From Hydrogenimonas thermophila (GTDB lineage: Bacteria; Campylobacterota; Campylobacteria; Campylobacterales; Hydrogenimonadaceae): DNA of 44,337 nucleotides. The stretch covers positions 1 through 44,337 of the forward strand of contig NZ_FOXB01000016.1 of NCBI RefSeq assembly GCF_900115615.1. The letters run 5' to 3'. The stretch's first letter is position 1. Each line of letters starts with the position of its first letter. The notes under the pieces were generated by a model. The model did no database searches. It worked only from the letters and a program-made list of their open reading frames with translations, and was not told the origin of the DNA. The position numbers and the translations under genes are program-made. This document shows, piece by piece, positions 15,618-24,038 of this stretch.

Positions 15618-17437
15618 GACTTTCTCTCTTTTGTTATATAAGCTTGATTTTTATGATTTCTCTCTTTAAATTTTAACTCCAATAGACCATCTTTTACCAT
15701 TTGCGATAAGTAATGATTTCTAAGTGATGAAACATCTCGATTTAATAATGTTGCAACCTCTGTAGCTGTTAAATATCTATTTGTGCAAACTTCTAATATT
15801 GCCTTTACAACACTATCTTTTGGTGCTTTTTTACTATTTCTTACTTTTTTAACAATTTCTAAATGTTGTAAGCTCTCATCCAAATGTTGTAAGCTATTTT
15901 CTATTTGTTGCAACATTTCATTTTTTTGTTGTAAGTTAAACTCATCATTTAAACTATATGTTGTACCTCTACCAATACCATCAGAAATAAGCAATCCATT
16001 CTCTACTAATTTTCTTAAAATTTTTGTAGCATCAGCTGGGTGCAAAGCAACCACAGATGAAAGTCTTGCATTTGTTACATTTTTTTCAACATAGGCAAGT
16101 ATTAAAGCGAGTCTTGCATCTTTGTCAAGAGTATTGTAACTATCTTGATATTTTTGACTAAGTTGCATTTGAATATCTTCAGGAAAAAGACTAATAGTTG
16201 GCATAAAAAGAGTTGTTGTTTCATAAAGCATATCTTCTTGGACATCTGGATATTGCCAATGTTGTTCCATCCAAGCTCTAAGAATCTTTGGATAACCAGA
16301 TCCTGCTTGTTCTCCCATACCAATATATTGAAACATTTTTTGCAATACTCTATTTCTACAATCACTCTTACCACCTTTAAAAAGATCATCTTTTGAGATC
16401 CTAAGCAATCCTGGATTTCTAAAACTAAATCCTTTTGGATGTTTGATGATTAGTATTCCAAGTCTTCCATTGTAGTTTGCATGAATTAAAGTATTTACAA
16501 GAGCTTCACGAATAGCCTCATGAATATGAGTCTCATCTACTCTTTGAAAAGCATCCTTTAATTTAAATGGAATTTTAAGATCTGCAATCAGTTTTCGATA
16601 AACTTTTTGTGCAAAATCAAATAGATTTCCAGACCAATTCCCATCAGTAGTAATTCTATCTATCCACCTATCTTCAGGATTATCTGTCTGCTCTTGATAA
16701 TCGACAATATAGTTTGGAACAGCATCTAAAATAGATCGTAATTTACCAAACATTAAAAGACCAGCAAGTGTTAGTCCTTCCTCTTTTGTTTTTCTATCTT
16801 TTGCATATCCACCAATCTGGATCAAAAACTCTTTATCTTCAAGTGCTACCCAAGGATGATTTCCTTTAGCACTTTTGTAAAGATTTCTATAAGCCCTAAA
16901 ACTATCCATATCTATATCATCTAAGCAAAACCCACTCAAAATTGCAGTATCATTTGAATCATTTACTGCATCTGCTAACATATGACGAACTATCTCATCT
17001 TTTGCTTTAATATCAGAGTCATGGTATCTTAAATATGTTCCAGTTAAAGGATTTGTTCCTAAAAATATAGGTTTTTGTTTTCGCGAGGCTTGAGGAATTT
17101 TGATTAGTAGTAAGTTTTTATTTTCACAAACAAGCACTTCTACATCAGTAGAAGATAAAATATTAAGATTTACTTTTTGAGTATTGTTTATTGTAGTCCA
17201 AAACTCTTTTTGAATTTTACCAATCTCCTTTATACCTAAAAACTCTAAACTGCCATCTTTTAATTCTTTAGCCCCCAATAAAATAAGTCCACCCTCACTA
17301 TTTGCCATAGCAGAGTAACTCTCCCAAACATCTTTTGGAACTTCACCATTACCATCTCTGCCTTGAGCAGACTTTACTTCAAACTGATAGTTTTCTCTTA
17401 AATCAAGTAGTTCTTGACAGATTGCATTATCTTTCAT
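15614..17437 (-). CDS. AlbA_2 / GHKL-ATPase DNA- or RNA-binding regulator
   Basis: The protein (607 residues from the ATG) begins with an AlbA_2 (Schlafen-like) domain (YQFEVKSAQG through MANSEGGLILLGAKE). A divergent GHKL ATPase domain (HEAIREALVNTLIHANYNG, then FRNPGLLRISKDDLFKGG and MGEQAGSGYPKI) and winged-helix segments follow. Near residue 530 a duplicated heptad, SLQHLDE-SLQHLEI, suggests a coiled coil. In DNA this is a 14-base repeat 21 bp apart (15861 and 15882). Members often sit inside restriction and BREX defence loci, here between PglX-like and Lon-like remnants. The ATG at 17437 is preferred over a TTG at 17449. It appears intact and may now act alone. Confidence 0.8.
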   Translation of the reverse strand: MKDNAICQELLDLRENYQFEVKSAQGRDGNGEVPKDVWESYSAMANSEGGLILLGAKELKDGSLEFLGIKEIGKIQKEFWTTINNTQKVNLNILSSTDVEVLVCENKNLLLIKIPQASRKQKPIFLGTNPLTGTYLRYHDSDIKAKDEIVRHMLADAVNDSNDTAILSGFCLDDIDMDSFRAYRNLYKSAKGNHPWVALEDKEFLIQIGGYAKDRKTKEEGLTLAGLLMFGKLRSILDAVPNYIVDYQEQTDNPEDRWIDRITTDGNWSGNLFDFAQKVYRKLIADLKIPFKLKDAFQRVDETHIHEAIREALVNTLIHANYNGRLGILIIKHPKGFSFRNPGLLRISKDDLFKGGKSDCRNRVLQKMFQYIGMGEQAGSGYPKILRAWMEQHWQYPDVQEDMLYETTTLFMPTISLFPEDIQMQLSQKYQDSYNTLDKDARLALILAYVEKNVTNARLSSVVALHPADATKILRKLVENGLLISDGIGRGTTYSLNDEFNLQQKNEMLQQIENSLQHLDESLQHLEIVKKVRNSKKAPKDSVVKAILEVCTNRYLTATEVATLLNRDVSSLRNHYLSQMVKDGLLELKFKERNHKNQAYITKERKS

Positions 17438-17498
17438 TATATTTACCAATCCGCATTAAGATATTTTTTTAGTTGTCCTGTATTTAGGATATCGTAGC

Positions 17499-17750
17499 TT
17501 AACATTTTTCTTTTTTGAAATAGATACTTCTTAATCTTAGCAGATTGTCTTTGCTCCATTTATATATGATGATATAGCTTTCAAAACCTCTATTTACTCC
17601 ACTGCTTATTTGCCATATAAAAGGAGTTTTTGGCATATATATAAAAACACTAAAATCTTTGAAAAAGTAGTTATTTAAGTATTCATTTAACTCTTTTGGC
17701 AAAGAAACTGTACCAGAAAAATAAGCTTTAATAAAACATTTTAAGTTCAT
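17499..17750 (-). pseudogene. Fragment of a PglX-like (type IIG/BREX) DNA methyltransferase
   Basis: The 83-residue frame contains YFFKDFSVFIY then TPFIWQISSG, GFESYIIIYKW and DNLLRLRSIYFKK. The order [TR]P-[FI]-x-W-x-x-SSG...GF-x-[AC]-x-I-x-Y-[RK]-[WY]...LxRLRS-x-Y is what is seen in the C-terminal specificity region of PglX and related type IIG adenine methyltransferases. Nothing of the SAM-binding or NPPY motifs remains. After its stop a second short frame (17439-17501, minus) follows and no longer matches. GGGAG lies 11 bases before the ATG, so it could still be expressed. It is a probable relic of the same defence locus as the Lon-like fragment. Confidence 0.5.
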
Positions 17751-17798
17751 AGTCAGGAATACTCCCTACTACATTAATATCTGTATTATAACTTAACT

Positions 17799-18500
17799 TC
17801 ATACCAACTGCTTCCGTAACATCTTCCATTCAGGTTCATACTGTTCAACCAATTTCCAAAAAGATTTTTGGTGATGTTTGTGTCGTATATGGGCTAATTC
17901 GTGAATAATGACATAGTCAATAAGAGGCATATCGTAGCGTAGTAGATGGCTATTTAGTGTAATGACATTATCAAAACTACAACAGCCCAAACGCCTTTTA
18001 TAACGGCGGAATTTGAGATCTTTTGGGTAGAGTTTCATACGATTTGAAAAGAGCTCCACTCTAGCTGGAAGGATCTCTTTTGCTTTTCTAAGGTAGAAGC
18101 GATCCAAACTTACAGAAAGTTTATCAAACTCTTTTGCTTTAAATAGAAAGTGATCATCTTTAAACTCAATACTATTTTTAAGAGATCTCTCCAACTTTAC
18201 AGGAAACTCTCTGCCTAAAAACCAGATCTTACAACCATCATAGTACTCAGTAGGATTGTTTTTTGCATAGGTTAAGTTGTGAGAGAGTCTGCTACAAACC
18301 CAACTCTCTCTTTGGGCTAAAAACTTTAACGCCTCTTTTTTAGAGAAGTGGTATGGAGTAGAGATCTCAATAGTACCATCACTCTTAATGCGAAGATATA
18401 GATTTTTTTGCTTGGCTCTTCGCTTATGACAACACTTTAAGAAAGTGCCGTCTAAGCATTGATACTCAAAATATCTCTCACTAAAGCTTTGCTTTAGCAT
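17799..18500 (-). CDS. ygjP: YgjP-like zinc metallopeptidase (DUF45/WLM-type)
   Basis: This 233-residue protein has the M48-like zinc site HELAHIRHKHHQKSFW in its C-terminal third, with the preceding VIIHELAH strand-helix and a downstream acidic segment. The N-terminal part, KNLYLRIKSDGTIEISTPYHFSKKEALKFL, is typical of DUF45/YgjP proteins. Its substrate is unknown. The family is frequently next to type I restriction genes, which fits the adjoining defence remnants. The ATG at 18500 follows GAAG; a TTG two codons earlier is possible. The start overlaps the end of the phosphohexomutase gene by 20 bp. Confidence 0.8.
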   Translation of the reverse strand: MLKQSFSERYFEYQCLDGTFLKCCHKRRAKQKNLYLRIKSDGTIEISTPYHFSKKEALKFLAQRESWVCSRLSHNLTYAKNNPTEYYDGCKIWFLGREFPVKLERSLKNSIEFKDDHFLFKAKEFDKLSVSLDRFYLRKAKEILPARVELFSNRMKLYPKDLKFRRYKRRLGCCSFDNVITLNSHLLRYDMPLIDYVIIHELAHIRHKHHQKSFWKLVEQYEPEWKMLRKQLV

Positions 18501-19854
18501 CTTCAATCAAATCATTCATTAATGTCTGAATACGCTCTAAAGATTCAGGACTTTTTGCTTCAAAGCGGGTAACAAGTATAGGAGTTGTATTGCTAGCTCT
18601 TACCAGTCCCCAGCCATCTTCAAAGATAACCCTAACTCCATCAATCGTTACAATTTCTTTAATTTTAAGCTCACTGTAGCGTTTATTTAAAATGTTTTTA
18701 AGTGCTTCAATTATTGTAAATTTACTCTCATCTGTTGCTTCTATCTTAATTTCATCAGTGCTGTAAAGTACAGGAAGTTTTTCATACTCAGCATCAAAAT
18801 CAAAACCATTTTTCAGCATCTCTAAAATACGCATCATTGCATAAATTGCATCATCATATCCAAAATAACGATCGTTAAAGAAGATATGACCGCTAACTTC
18901 AGCGGCTAAATCTGCTCCTGTCTCTTTCAATTTAACTTTTAAATTGGAGTGACCAGTTTTGTACATAATCGATTTACCGATTTTGTTAATCTCATCATAC
19001 ATAATCTGAGAGCATTTAACCTCTCCAATGACAGTAGGGTTATCCATTGTTTTAGCAAAAAATAGAGCTAAAATATCTCCTTTAAAATTATATTTTTGAC
19101 TCAAAAATGCTATACGGTCACCATCTCCATCAAATGCAAAGCCATATTTGGCTCCTCTTTCCAGCTCTTTTTTAAGATCTTCAAGATTTTTCTCTTCACT
19201 TGGGTCTGGATGATGGTTTGGAAAAGTACCGTCTGGATCAAAGTAAAGTTTACTTGCCGAAATTCCCAATCTCTCTAAAAGTGGTTCAATTGCTATACCT
19301 GCCGCACCATTACCGCAATCTATAACCATATTTGGATCAAAATCTTGCAGACTTGAAAACTCTTTAGCCAAATAGTCAATATAAGCATCTAATGCGCTAA
19401 TTGCAATAGAGTCAGTCTCTGTAGGAATGGCAATATCAGCCTTTTCAACTTCACGCCCTAAAGCATAAATATCTTCACCAAAAAATGGTTCTTGGTTTAT
19501 TGTAATTTTAAAACCATTATATTCAGGAGGGTTATGAGAGCCAGTGATCTGAATTCCGCCTGCTGGCATTACCTGTTTTCCACCAACTTGAAAAGTATTA
19601 AAGTTACAAAAATAGTTTACTGGAGTAGGAACAAGACCACCGTGCAGTACAACAACATTTGCAGCATTCAAACCACTTACTAACCAGTCGCTCAAAATTG
19701 GTGAGTGTGTTCTGGCATCATAAGTTACAACTGCATAATCACCATGCTCTTTTATCTTTTTTCCAAGGAAATATCCGATTAGTTTAACTGTTTTTTCATT
19801 TAAATCTTTTTCAAAAACTCCTCGAATATCATACTCTCTAAATATATGCTGCAT
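18481..19854 (-). CDS. manB: Phosphomannomutase/phosphoglucomutase
   Basis: This alpha-D-phosphohexomutase interconverts hexose 6- and 1-phosphates for lipopolysaccharide and nucleotide-sugar synthesis. All four domain signatures are present: the phosphoserine loop TGSHNPPEYNG (near residue 105), the metal loop DGDGDR (near 245), the sugar-specificity loop AAEVSGHIFF and the phosphate-binding loop VRASNTTP. At 457 residues it matches the AlgC/ManB type. AAGGTG lies before the ATG. No polysaccharide cluster is adjacent. Whether mannose or glucose phosphate is preferred cannot be read from the sequence. Confidence 0.9.
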   Translation of the reverse strand: MQHIFREYDIRGVFEKDLNEKTVKLIGYFLGKKIKEHGDYAVVTYDARTHSPILSDWLVSGLNAANVVVLHGGLVPTPVNYFCNFNTFQVGGKQVMPAGGIQITGSHNPPEYNGFKITINQEPFFGEDIYALGREVEKADIAIPTETDSIAISALDAYIDYLAKEFSSLQDFDPNMVIDCGNGAAGIAIEPLLERLGISASKLYFDPDGTFPNHHPDPSEEKNLEDLKKELERGAKYGFAFDGDGDRIAFLSQKYNFKGDILALFFAKTMDNPTVIGEVKCSQIMYDEINKIGKSIMYKTGHSNLKVKLKETGADLAAEVSGHIFFNDRYFGYDDAIYAMMRILEMLKNGFDFDAEYEKLPVLYSTDEIKIEATDESKFTIIEALKNILNKRYSELKIKEIVTIDGVRVIFEDGWGLVRASNTTPILVTRFEAKSPESLERIQTLMNDLIEDAKAKL

Positions 19855-19876
19855 CTATGATCACCTTTTTTTAAAG

Positions 19877-20461
19877 TTATTTTACCAAAAACGCAATTGA
19901 AGCATCTTTTAACTTTTCTTGTAATTGCTTAACAACACTTTCAGGTCCATAAACAGACCATTGTGCACCATTTTCATCAAACTTGCGATCAATTTTAAGT
20001 GAATTAAAACCAGATACTAAATACTCCCATTTTCTCATATTTGCATAGTCGGTAAAAAAAGAGAGTTGCATCTCTTTTTCATATGGAATGAGTTCAGCTG
20101 AATCTACTACTGCTTTTGCAGCTTCACTGTAAGCTCGTGCCATACCGCCTGTACCAAGTTTTATGCCGCCAAAATATCTGACAACCAAAATGGCACAGTC
20201 TACCAAATCATTTCCTTGCATAACGTGAAGTACCGGCTTTCCAGCACACCCTTTTGGTTCTCCATCATCACTGCTGTCTTCAACAATTTGGTTATATTCA
20301 TTTACTTTTCTAAATGCCCAAACTATATGATTTGCTTTTGGATGTTCAAGATGAAGCTCTTTGCGCATACTCTCAAATTGATCTATACCAACCAAAAAAG
20401 AGAGAAATTTGGAGCGTTTTACCTCGGTTTCACTATGGTATGTATTATCAATCGTCTTCAT
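19877..20461 (-). CDS. yigZ: IMPACT/YigZ family protein
   Basis: This 194-residue protein has the UPF0029/IMPACT N-terminal domain with FLSFLVGIDQFES, the central motif DDGEPKGCAGKPVL and VVRYFGGIKLGTGGMARAYSEAA, followed by the ferredoxin-like DUF1949 C-terminal region. YigZ proteins are predicted to bind nucleic acid and are linked to translation control, but the bacterial role is not established. No Shine-Dalgarno sequence precedes the ATG, so the transcript may be leaderless. It is divergent from the methyltransferase gene, with a palindrome in between. Confidence 0.85.
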   Translation of the reverse strand: MKTIDNTYHSETEVKRSKFLSFLVGIDQFESMRKELHLEHPKANHIVWAFRKVNEYNQIVEDSSDDGEPKGCAGKPVLHVMQGNDLVDCAILVVRYFGGIKLGTGGMARAYSEAAKAVVDSAELIPYEKEMQLSFFTDYANMRKWEYLVSGFNSLKIDRKFDENGAQWSVYGPESVVKQLQEKLKDASIAFLVK

Positions 20462-20464
20462 TAT

Positions 20465-20478
20465 GATAAAATTTTATC
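20465..20478. promoter_or_regulatory. 14-bp perfect palindrome between divergent genes
   Basis: GATAAAA/TTTTATC is a perfect, uninterrupted palindrome in the 41-bp gap between yigZ and the methyltransferase gene. It may serve as an operator or overlap the two divergent -10 elements. Such AT-rich palindromes also arise by chance in this genome. Confidence 0.3.
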
Positions 20479-20502
20479 AAAATTAATATTTAGGTAGGAT
20501 AA

Positions 20503-21096
20503 ATGAGCTTTGATGAACGTGCAAAAACTTGGGACTCTTCTGACAGAAGACAAGCATTGGCAGAGGCAGTTGCAAATGCAATTAAAAGCAGTGTAACATT
20601 AAACAGTTCAATGCATCTTCTAGATATTGGAGCTGGTACAGGACTTTTGACACGAAGAGTACTTCCGTATGTAGATAAAATTACTGCTCTAGATACATCA
20701 GCAGGAATGTTGGAAGAGCTTGAAAAAAAAGTAGAAGGAAATGTAGAGATTTGTCAAACTGATATTATAAAATATGAACCATCTGAAAAGTTTGACGGCA
20801 TCATAAGTTCAATGACACTTCACCATATAGAAGATACCGAAGGTCTATTTAAACACCTCTATAAACTTTTAAAGCCTGGTGGTTTTATAGCTCTTGCTGA
20901 CTTAGCTCCTGAAGATGGTACTTTTCATTCTAATGGAAATGAAGGTGTATTTCACTTTGGGTTTGATGAAGAGAGTTTAAAAAACTATGCAAATATTGCA
21001 GGTTTTAAAAACTTTTCATACAAAATAGTACATAAAGTAGAAAAACCAAACAAAATTTACGAAATTTTTCTATTCTCTTCAATAAAATATAAATAG
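20503..21096 (+). CDS. Class I SAM-dependent methyltransferase
   Basis: This 197-residue protein has the Methyltransf_11/25 fold: motif I LLDIGAGTGLLTR near residue 45, acidic residue of motif II (ALDTSAGML), motif III DGIISSMTLHHIED and the LLKPGGFIALAD segment. The substrate cannot be told. TAGGA lies before the ATG. The downstream sensor gene starts about 30 bp after its stop, so the methyltransferase may be in the same transcript as the sensor-regulator-kinase operon. That would be an unusual companion for it. Confidence 0.82.
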   Translation: MSFDERAKTWDSSDRRQALAEAVANAIKSSVTLNSSMHLLDIGAGTGLLTRRVLPYVDKITALDTSAGMLEELEKKVEGNVEICQTDIIKYEPSEKFDGIISSMTLHHIEDTEGLFKHLYKLLKPGGFIALADLAPEDGTFHSNGNEGVFHFGFDEESLKNYANIAGFKNFSYKIVHKVEKPNKIYEIFLFSSIKYK

Positions 21097-21125
21097 TAGA
21101 AATGGAGAAAAAGGAGTTATGTTTT

Positions 21126-22238
21126 GTGAAAGAATGGTTCTCTAAAAAATCAGTCATTATTACATCGCTATTTCTTTTTATAACAATGGGAATAGGTGTT
21201 TGGTATCTTTCTAAAAAAGTTGAAGAGAACCGTTATATACAATTTAGCGATACATTAAGAAACTACTTTAGAAACAAGCTTGATTCTCAAAAATCACAAG
21301 CACTATCTCTTGCGATTGCATTGGCTGAAAATAAAGCATTAAAAGAGGCTCTATGGGATGATGATGAGGATTTAGGGTATGAAATTCTTTCAAAAACATT
21401 GATGCGCCTTCGTGAATATACATTAATGAGTGATGTAAGAGCGCAAGTAATCACAACAGATTTAACTATTTTTGCAAGAAGTTGGGATAACACTTATGCA
21501 GGTATGCCCCTTGATATCTTCAGAGAAGATCTTAAAGAGATTACAACTCTAAAAAAACCTAAAGTAGCAATTGAACCTGGAAGACTTCTTTCTATTAAAG
21601 CGACAACGCCTATTATGCAGAAGTCAAAAGCTATAGGATATCTTGAAATTTTACAATTCTTTGACAAAATCACAGATGATCTTCGTCAAAAACATATAGA
21701 ACTACTTGTTTTAATGAATGAAAAGCTACTTAATATTGCAACTTTAATGCGTGAGAATCCAACTGTACACAACTTTGTCATTAGCAATAAAAACTATAAT
21801 TCAAATCTTCTAAAAATAGTTAATAGAATAAATATAAAAAAATTACTGCAACAAAGATACCTATATTCAAATGACTACTTTTTTATTATTGAAGATATGC
21901 TTGATGGAAAAGAAAATCAGATAGGTATTTTTTTAATGATTTTAAGTAAAGCCGATCTTAATGAACTCATATATGGTAACAAACCTCTCTCATTTTTTCT
22001 AAATTTTACACAAAAAGATCTATATCAAATTGTAAACAGATGGGAAGCACCTACAGGAGGTTATAGAAGTATTTATGATAAAAACCTTTTTAAACTTTTA
22101 AATACATTTGAAGGTGAAGACAGAATGTTAGTTGAGCAAGAGATTTATGAAGTATTGCAAGAGTATAGTAAAAAAGAGCTTATTGACATTATTCTTTATC
22201 AAAACAGAAGGCGTAAAATAACAGGAGATATAGAATGA
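21126..22238 (+). CDS. Membrane-anchored Cache-like sensor protein without output domain
   Basis: The 370-residue product has one N-terminal membrane helix (about residues 9-30) and then a long soluble region with no kinase, HAMP, MCP or cyclase part. The first half looks like a periplasmic Cache sensor domain: helix-rich start, then VITTDLTIFARSWDNTYAG and the IEPGRLLSIKATTPIM strand. A second region with FFIIEDMLDG and IGIFLMILSK could be a further sensor module. Inferred topology is N-in, C-out. GTG at 21126 with AAGGAG nine bases upstream is chosen; an ATG at 21102 has no ribosome site. The end overlaps the regulator start (ATGA). It may detect a periplasmic ligand and pass the signal to the kinase encoded two genes on. 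Confidence 0.7.
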   Translation: MKEWFSKKSVIITSLFLFITMGIGVWYLSKKVEENRYIQFSDTLRNYFRNKLDSQKSQALSLAIALAENKALKEALWDDDEDLGYEILSKTLMRLREYTLMSDVRAQVITTDLTIFARSWDNTYAGMPLDIFREDLKEITTLKKPKVAIEPGRLLSIKATTPIMQKSKAIGYLEILQFFDKITDDLRQKHIELLVLMNEKLLNIATLMRENPTVHNFVISNKNYNSNLLKIVNRINIKKLLQQRYLYSNDYFFIIEDMLDGKENQIGIFLMILSKADLNELIYGNKPLSFFLNFTQKDLYQIVNRWEAPTGGYRSIYDKNLFKLLNTFEGEDRMLVEQEIYEVLQEYSKKELIDIILYQNRRRKITGDIE

Positions 22239-22891
22239 GAATTTTATTGTTAGAAGATGAGTTTACACTTAGGATCAGTATGGTTGAATTTTTAGAAGAT
22301 CTTGGTTTTACAGTTGATGACTTTGAATCTGGCGATGATGCTCTTGATGCACTGTTTAAAAAAACATATGATCTTATTTTACTTGATGTAAAAGTTCCTG
22401 GAATTAATGGATTTGAACTACTTCGTACTGCACGTGAATATGGAAAAAATCTGCCTGCTATTTTCATTACTTCTCTTACCGATGTAGATGCATTAGCTAA
22501 AGGGTATAAAAGCGGTTGTTGTGACTATATAAAAAAACCATTTGATTTAATTGAACTGCAGTTACGTGTAGAACAAGCACTTAAATCTTCTTGTTTAAAA
22601 ACACAAGACAACTTTATAGACCTTCCAAATAACTATGTTTATGATACAAAAAATTTTGTTTTACTACATAATGAAGAGGAAATAACTTTAACTAAAACAG
22701 AAAAACGGATACTTGAACTTCTTATTCAAAACCGTGGCAATGTAGTAACTCCTGAACAGTTTCAGGAATTCGTTTGGGGAGAAGCAGTTGATCCAGCAAA
22801 TATTAGAGTACAAATTAATAAATTAAGAAAAAAACTATCTGCCGAACTTATATCAAATGTTCGTGGTTTAGGATATCGCATTGATCTTTGA
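22235..22891 (+). CDS. OmpR/PhoB-family response regulator
   Basis: The 218-residue protein has a receiver domain with the acidic pair LLEDE, phospho-acceptor D51 in LILLDVKVPGINGFE and the lysine motif YIKKPFDLIELQLR. A C-terminal OmpR-type winged helix follows (TKTEKRILELLIQNRGNVV, VRVQINKLRKKL-like stretch, VRGLGYRI). It is a DNA-binding transcription regulator. The overlap with the sensor upstream (4 bp) and the kinase downstream (11 bp) implies a single signalling unit. Direct repeats spaced 11 bp, the spacing preferred by this family, lie upstream of soxX. Confidence 0.92.
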   Translation: MRILLLEDEFTLRISMVEFLEDLGFTVDDFESGDDALDALFKKTYDLILLDVKVPGINGFELLRTAREYGKNLPAIFITSLTDVDALAKGYKSGCCDYIKKPFDLIELQLRVEQALKSSCLKTQDNFIDLPNNYVYDTKNFVLLHNEEEITLTKTEKRILELLIQNRGNVVTPEQFQEFVWGEAVDPANIRVQINKLRKKLSAELISNVRGLGYRIDL

Positions 22892-24038
22892 TAGAAAAAA
22901 GTTTGCACTAAAATATGCTCTGCTTTATGCTCTTCTTATCTCTTTAGTTATGCTTGTTCCACTATTTGTCTATACACAGCTAATGCTTGCAATAAATGAA
23001 GCTAAAACAGAAAATGATCTGCTAAGGGAAGCAAGAAATATAATAATGCAAATGGAAAAGTTTAATCCATCAAGAGATAAAACTTTCCATTTTCCACGAT
23101 ATTCAAGCTATCAGGCAGGACTTTATGACAGCAATATGCAAAATATATTTACTCTTTTAAAATTTGTTCCACCCAGTTTTACACCAGGTTATCATAAATT
23201 TAATGAATATCGCTACTATGTAATGAGACTCCCAGAAGATCGATATTTTGGTGCAAAATACCTTGTTATTTCCAAAAAAGAGAATAGTATGGAAATATAT
23301 TTGACAGTATTAATGATAATAGTTGGAATTGTTATAATGCTCTTTTTACTGACTTGGATGGTATTTAGAAACTTTGCAAGACCTTTTGAAATTATAAATC
23401 AACAACTAGATAACTTTATTAAAGACTCTATGCACGAAATAAATACTCCACTAAGCATTATACAACTCAATGCAGATCTTTTTGCTAGAAAATTTGGCTC
23501 TAGCAAATACCTTACACGCATTAAAGCAGCTGCAAAAACATTGGCAACGATCTATAACGATATGGATTATTTAATTAAAAAAGAGAAATTAACATATGAA
23601 AAAGAGAGAATTGACTTTTCAAAATTTTTACAGACACAAGTTGACTATTTTAAAGAGGTTGCTACTCTTAGAGAGATAGAGATTTATACAAAAATTGATA
23701 ATGAAGTATTTATAAACTTCAACCCTACAAAACTACAAAGAATAGTAGATAATACACTCTCTAATGCTATTAAATATAGCCATGAAAGAGGTAAAGTTTT
23801 TGTAGAATTGAAAAAAAATGGTACTAACACAATATTTAGTATTAAAGATGAAGGTGTAGGTATGAAAGAGCCTGAAAAAGTCTTTGAACGTTATTATAGA
23901 GAAGATAGTTTCAAAGGGGGATTTGGTATAGGTTTAAATATTGTTAAAAACATTGCAGATCAAGAAGGCATAATAATCGAAGTTGACTCTAAATTAGGTA
24001 AAGGAAGCACCTTTACCTATATTTTTGAGACTCTTTAA
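22881..24038 (+). CDS. Sensor histidine kinase
   Basis: This 385-residue kinase has two membrane helices (about 13-34 and 140-162) flanking a roughly 105-residue periplasmic segment. The dimerisation and phospho-acceptor site is SMHEINTPLSII (H185), followed by the N box VDNTLSNAIKYS (near 289-300), G1 DEGVGM (323-328) and G2 GGFGIGLNIV (346-355). The start is TTG, well placed seven bases after AGGA and overlapping the regulator gene. The periplasmic part is short and has no recognised ligand domain, which is in keeping with signal input from the separate Cache-like protein. The 3' end overlaps the convergent DUF302 gene by 4 bp. Confidence 0.9.
   Translation: MIFDRKKFALKYALLYALLISLVMLVPLFVYTQLMLAINEAKTENDLLREARNIIMQMEKFNPSRDKTFHFPRYSSYQAGLYDSNMQNIFTLLKFVPPSFTPGYHKFNEYRYYVMRLPEDRYFGAKYLVISKKENSMEIYLTVLMIIVGIVIMLFLLTWMVFRNFARPFEIINQQLDNFIKDSMHEINTPLSIIQLNADLFARKFGSSKYLTRIKAAAKTLATIYNDMDYLIKKEKLTYEKERIDFSKFLQTQVDYFKEVATLREIEIYTKIDNEVFINFNPTKLQRIVDNTLSNAIKYSHERGKVFVELKKNGTNTIFSIKDEGVGMKEPEKVFERYYREDSFKGGFGIGLNIVKNIADQEGIIIEVDSKLGKGSTFTYIFETL

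Noticed and set aside
16102-16389. 95-codon minus-strand frame inside the AlbA_2 gene
   Set aside because: It is a shadow of the longer gene, which has clear AlbA_2 and GHKL motifs throughout.
17439-17501. Short frame (20 codons) beginning MLSYDILNTG after the PglX-like fragment
   Set aside because: Too short to assign; it could be a frame-shifted end of the methyltransferase relic or chance. No family match seen.
20465-20478. Palindrome between yigZ and the methyltransferase as a strong regulatory site
   Set aside because: It is short and made almost only of A and T, so chance is likely; listed as a low-confidence site only.
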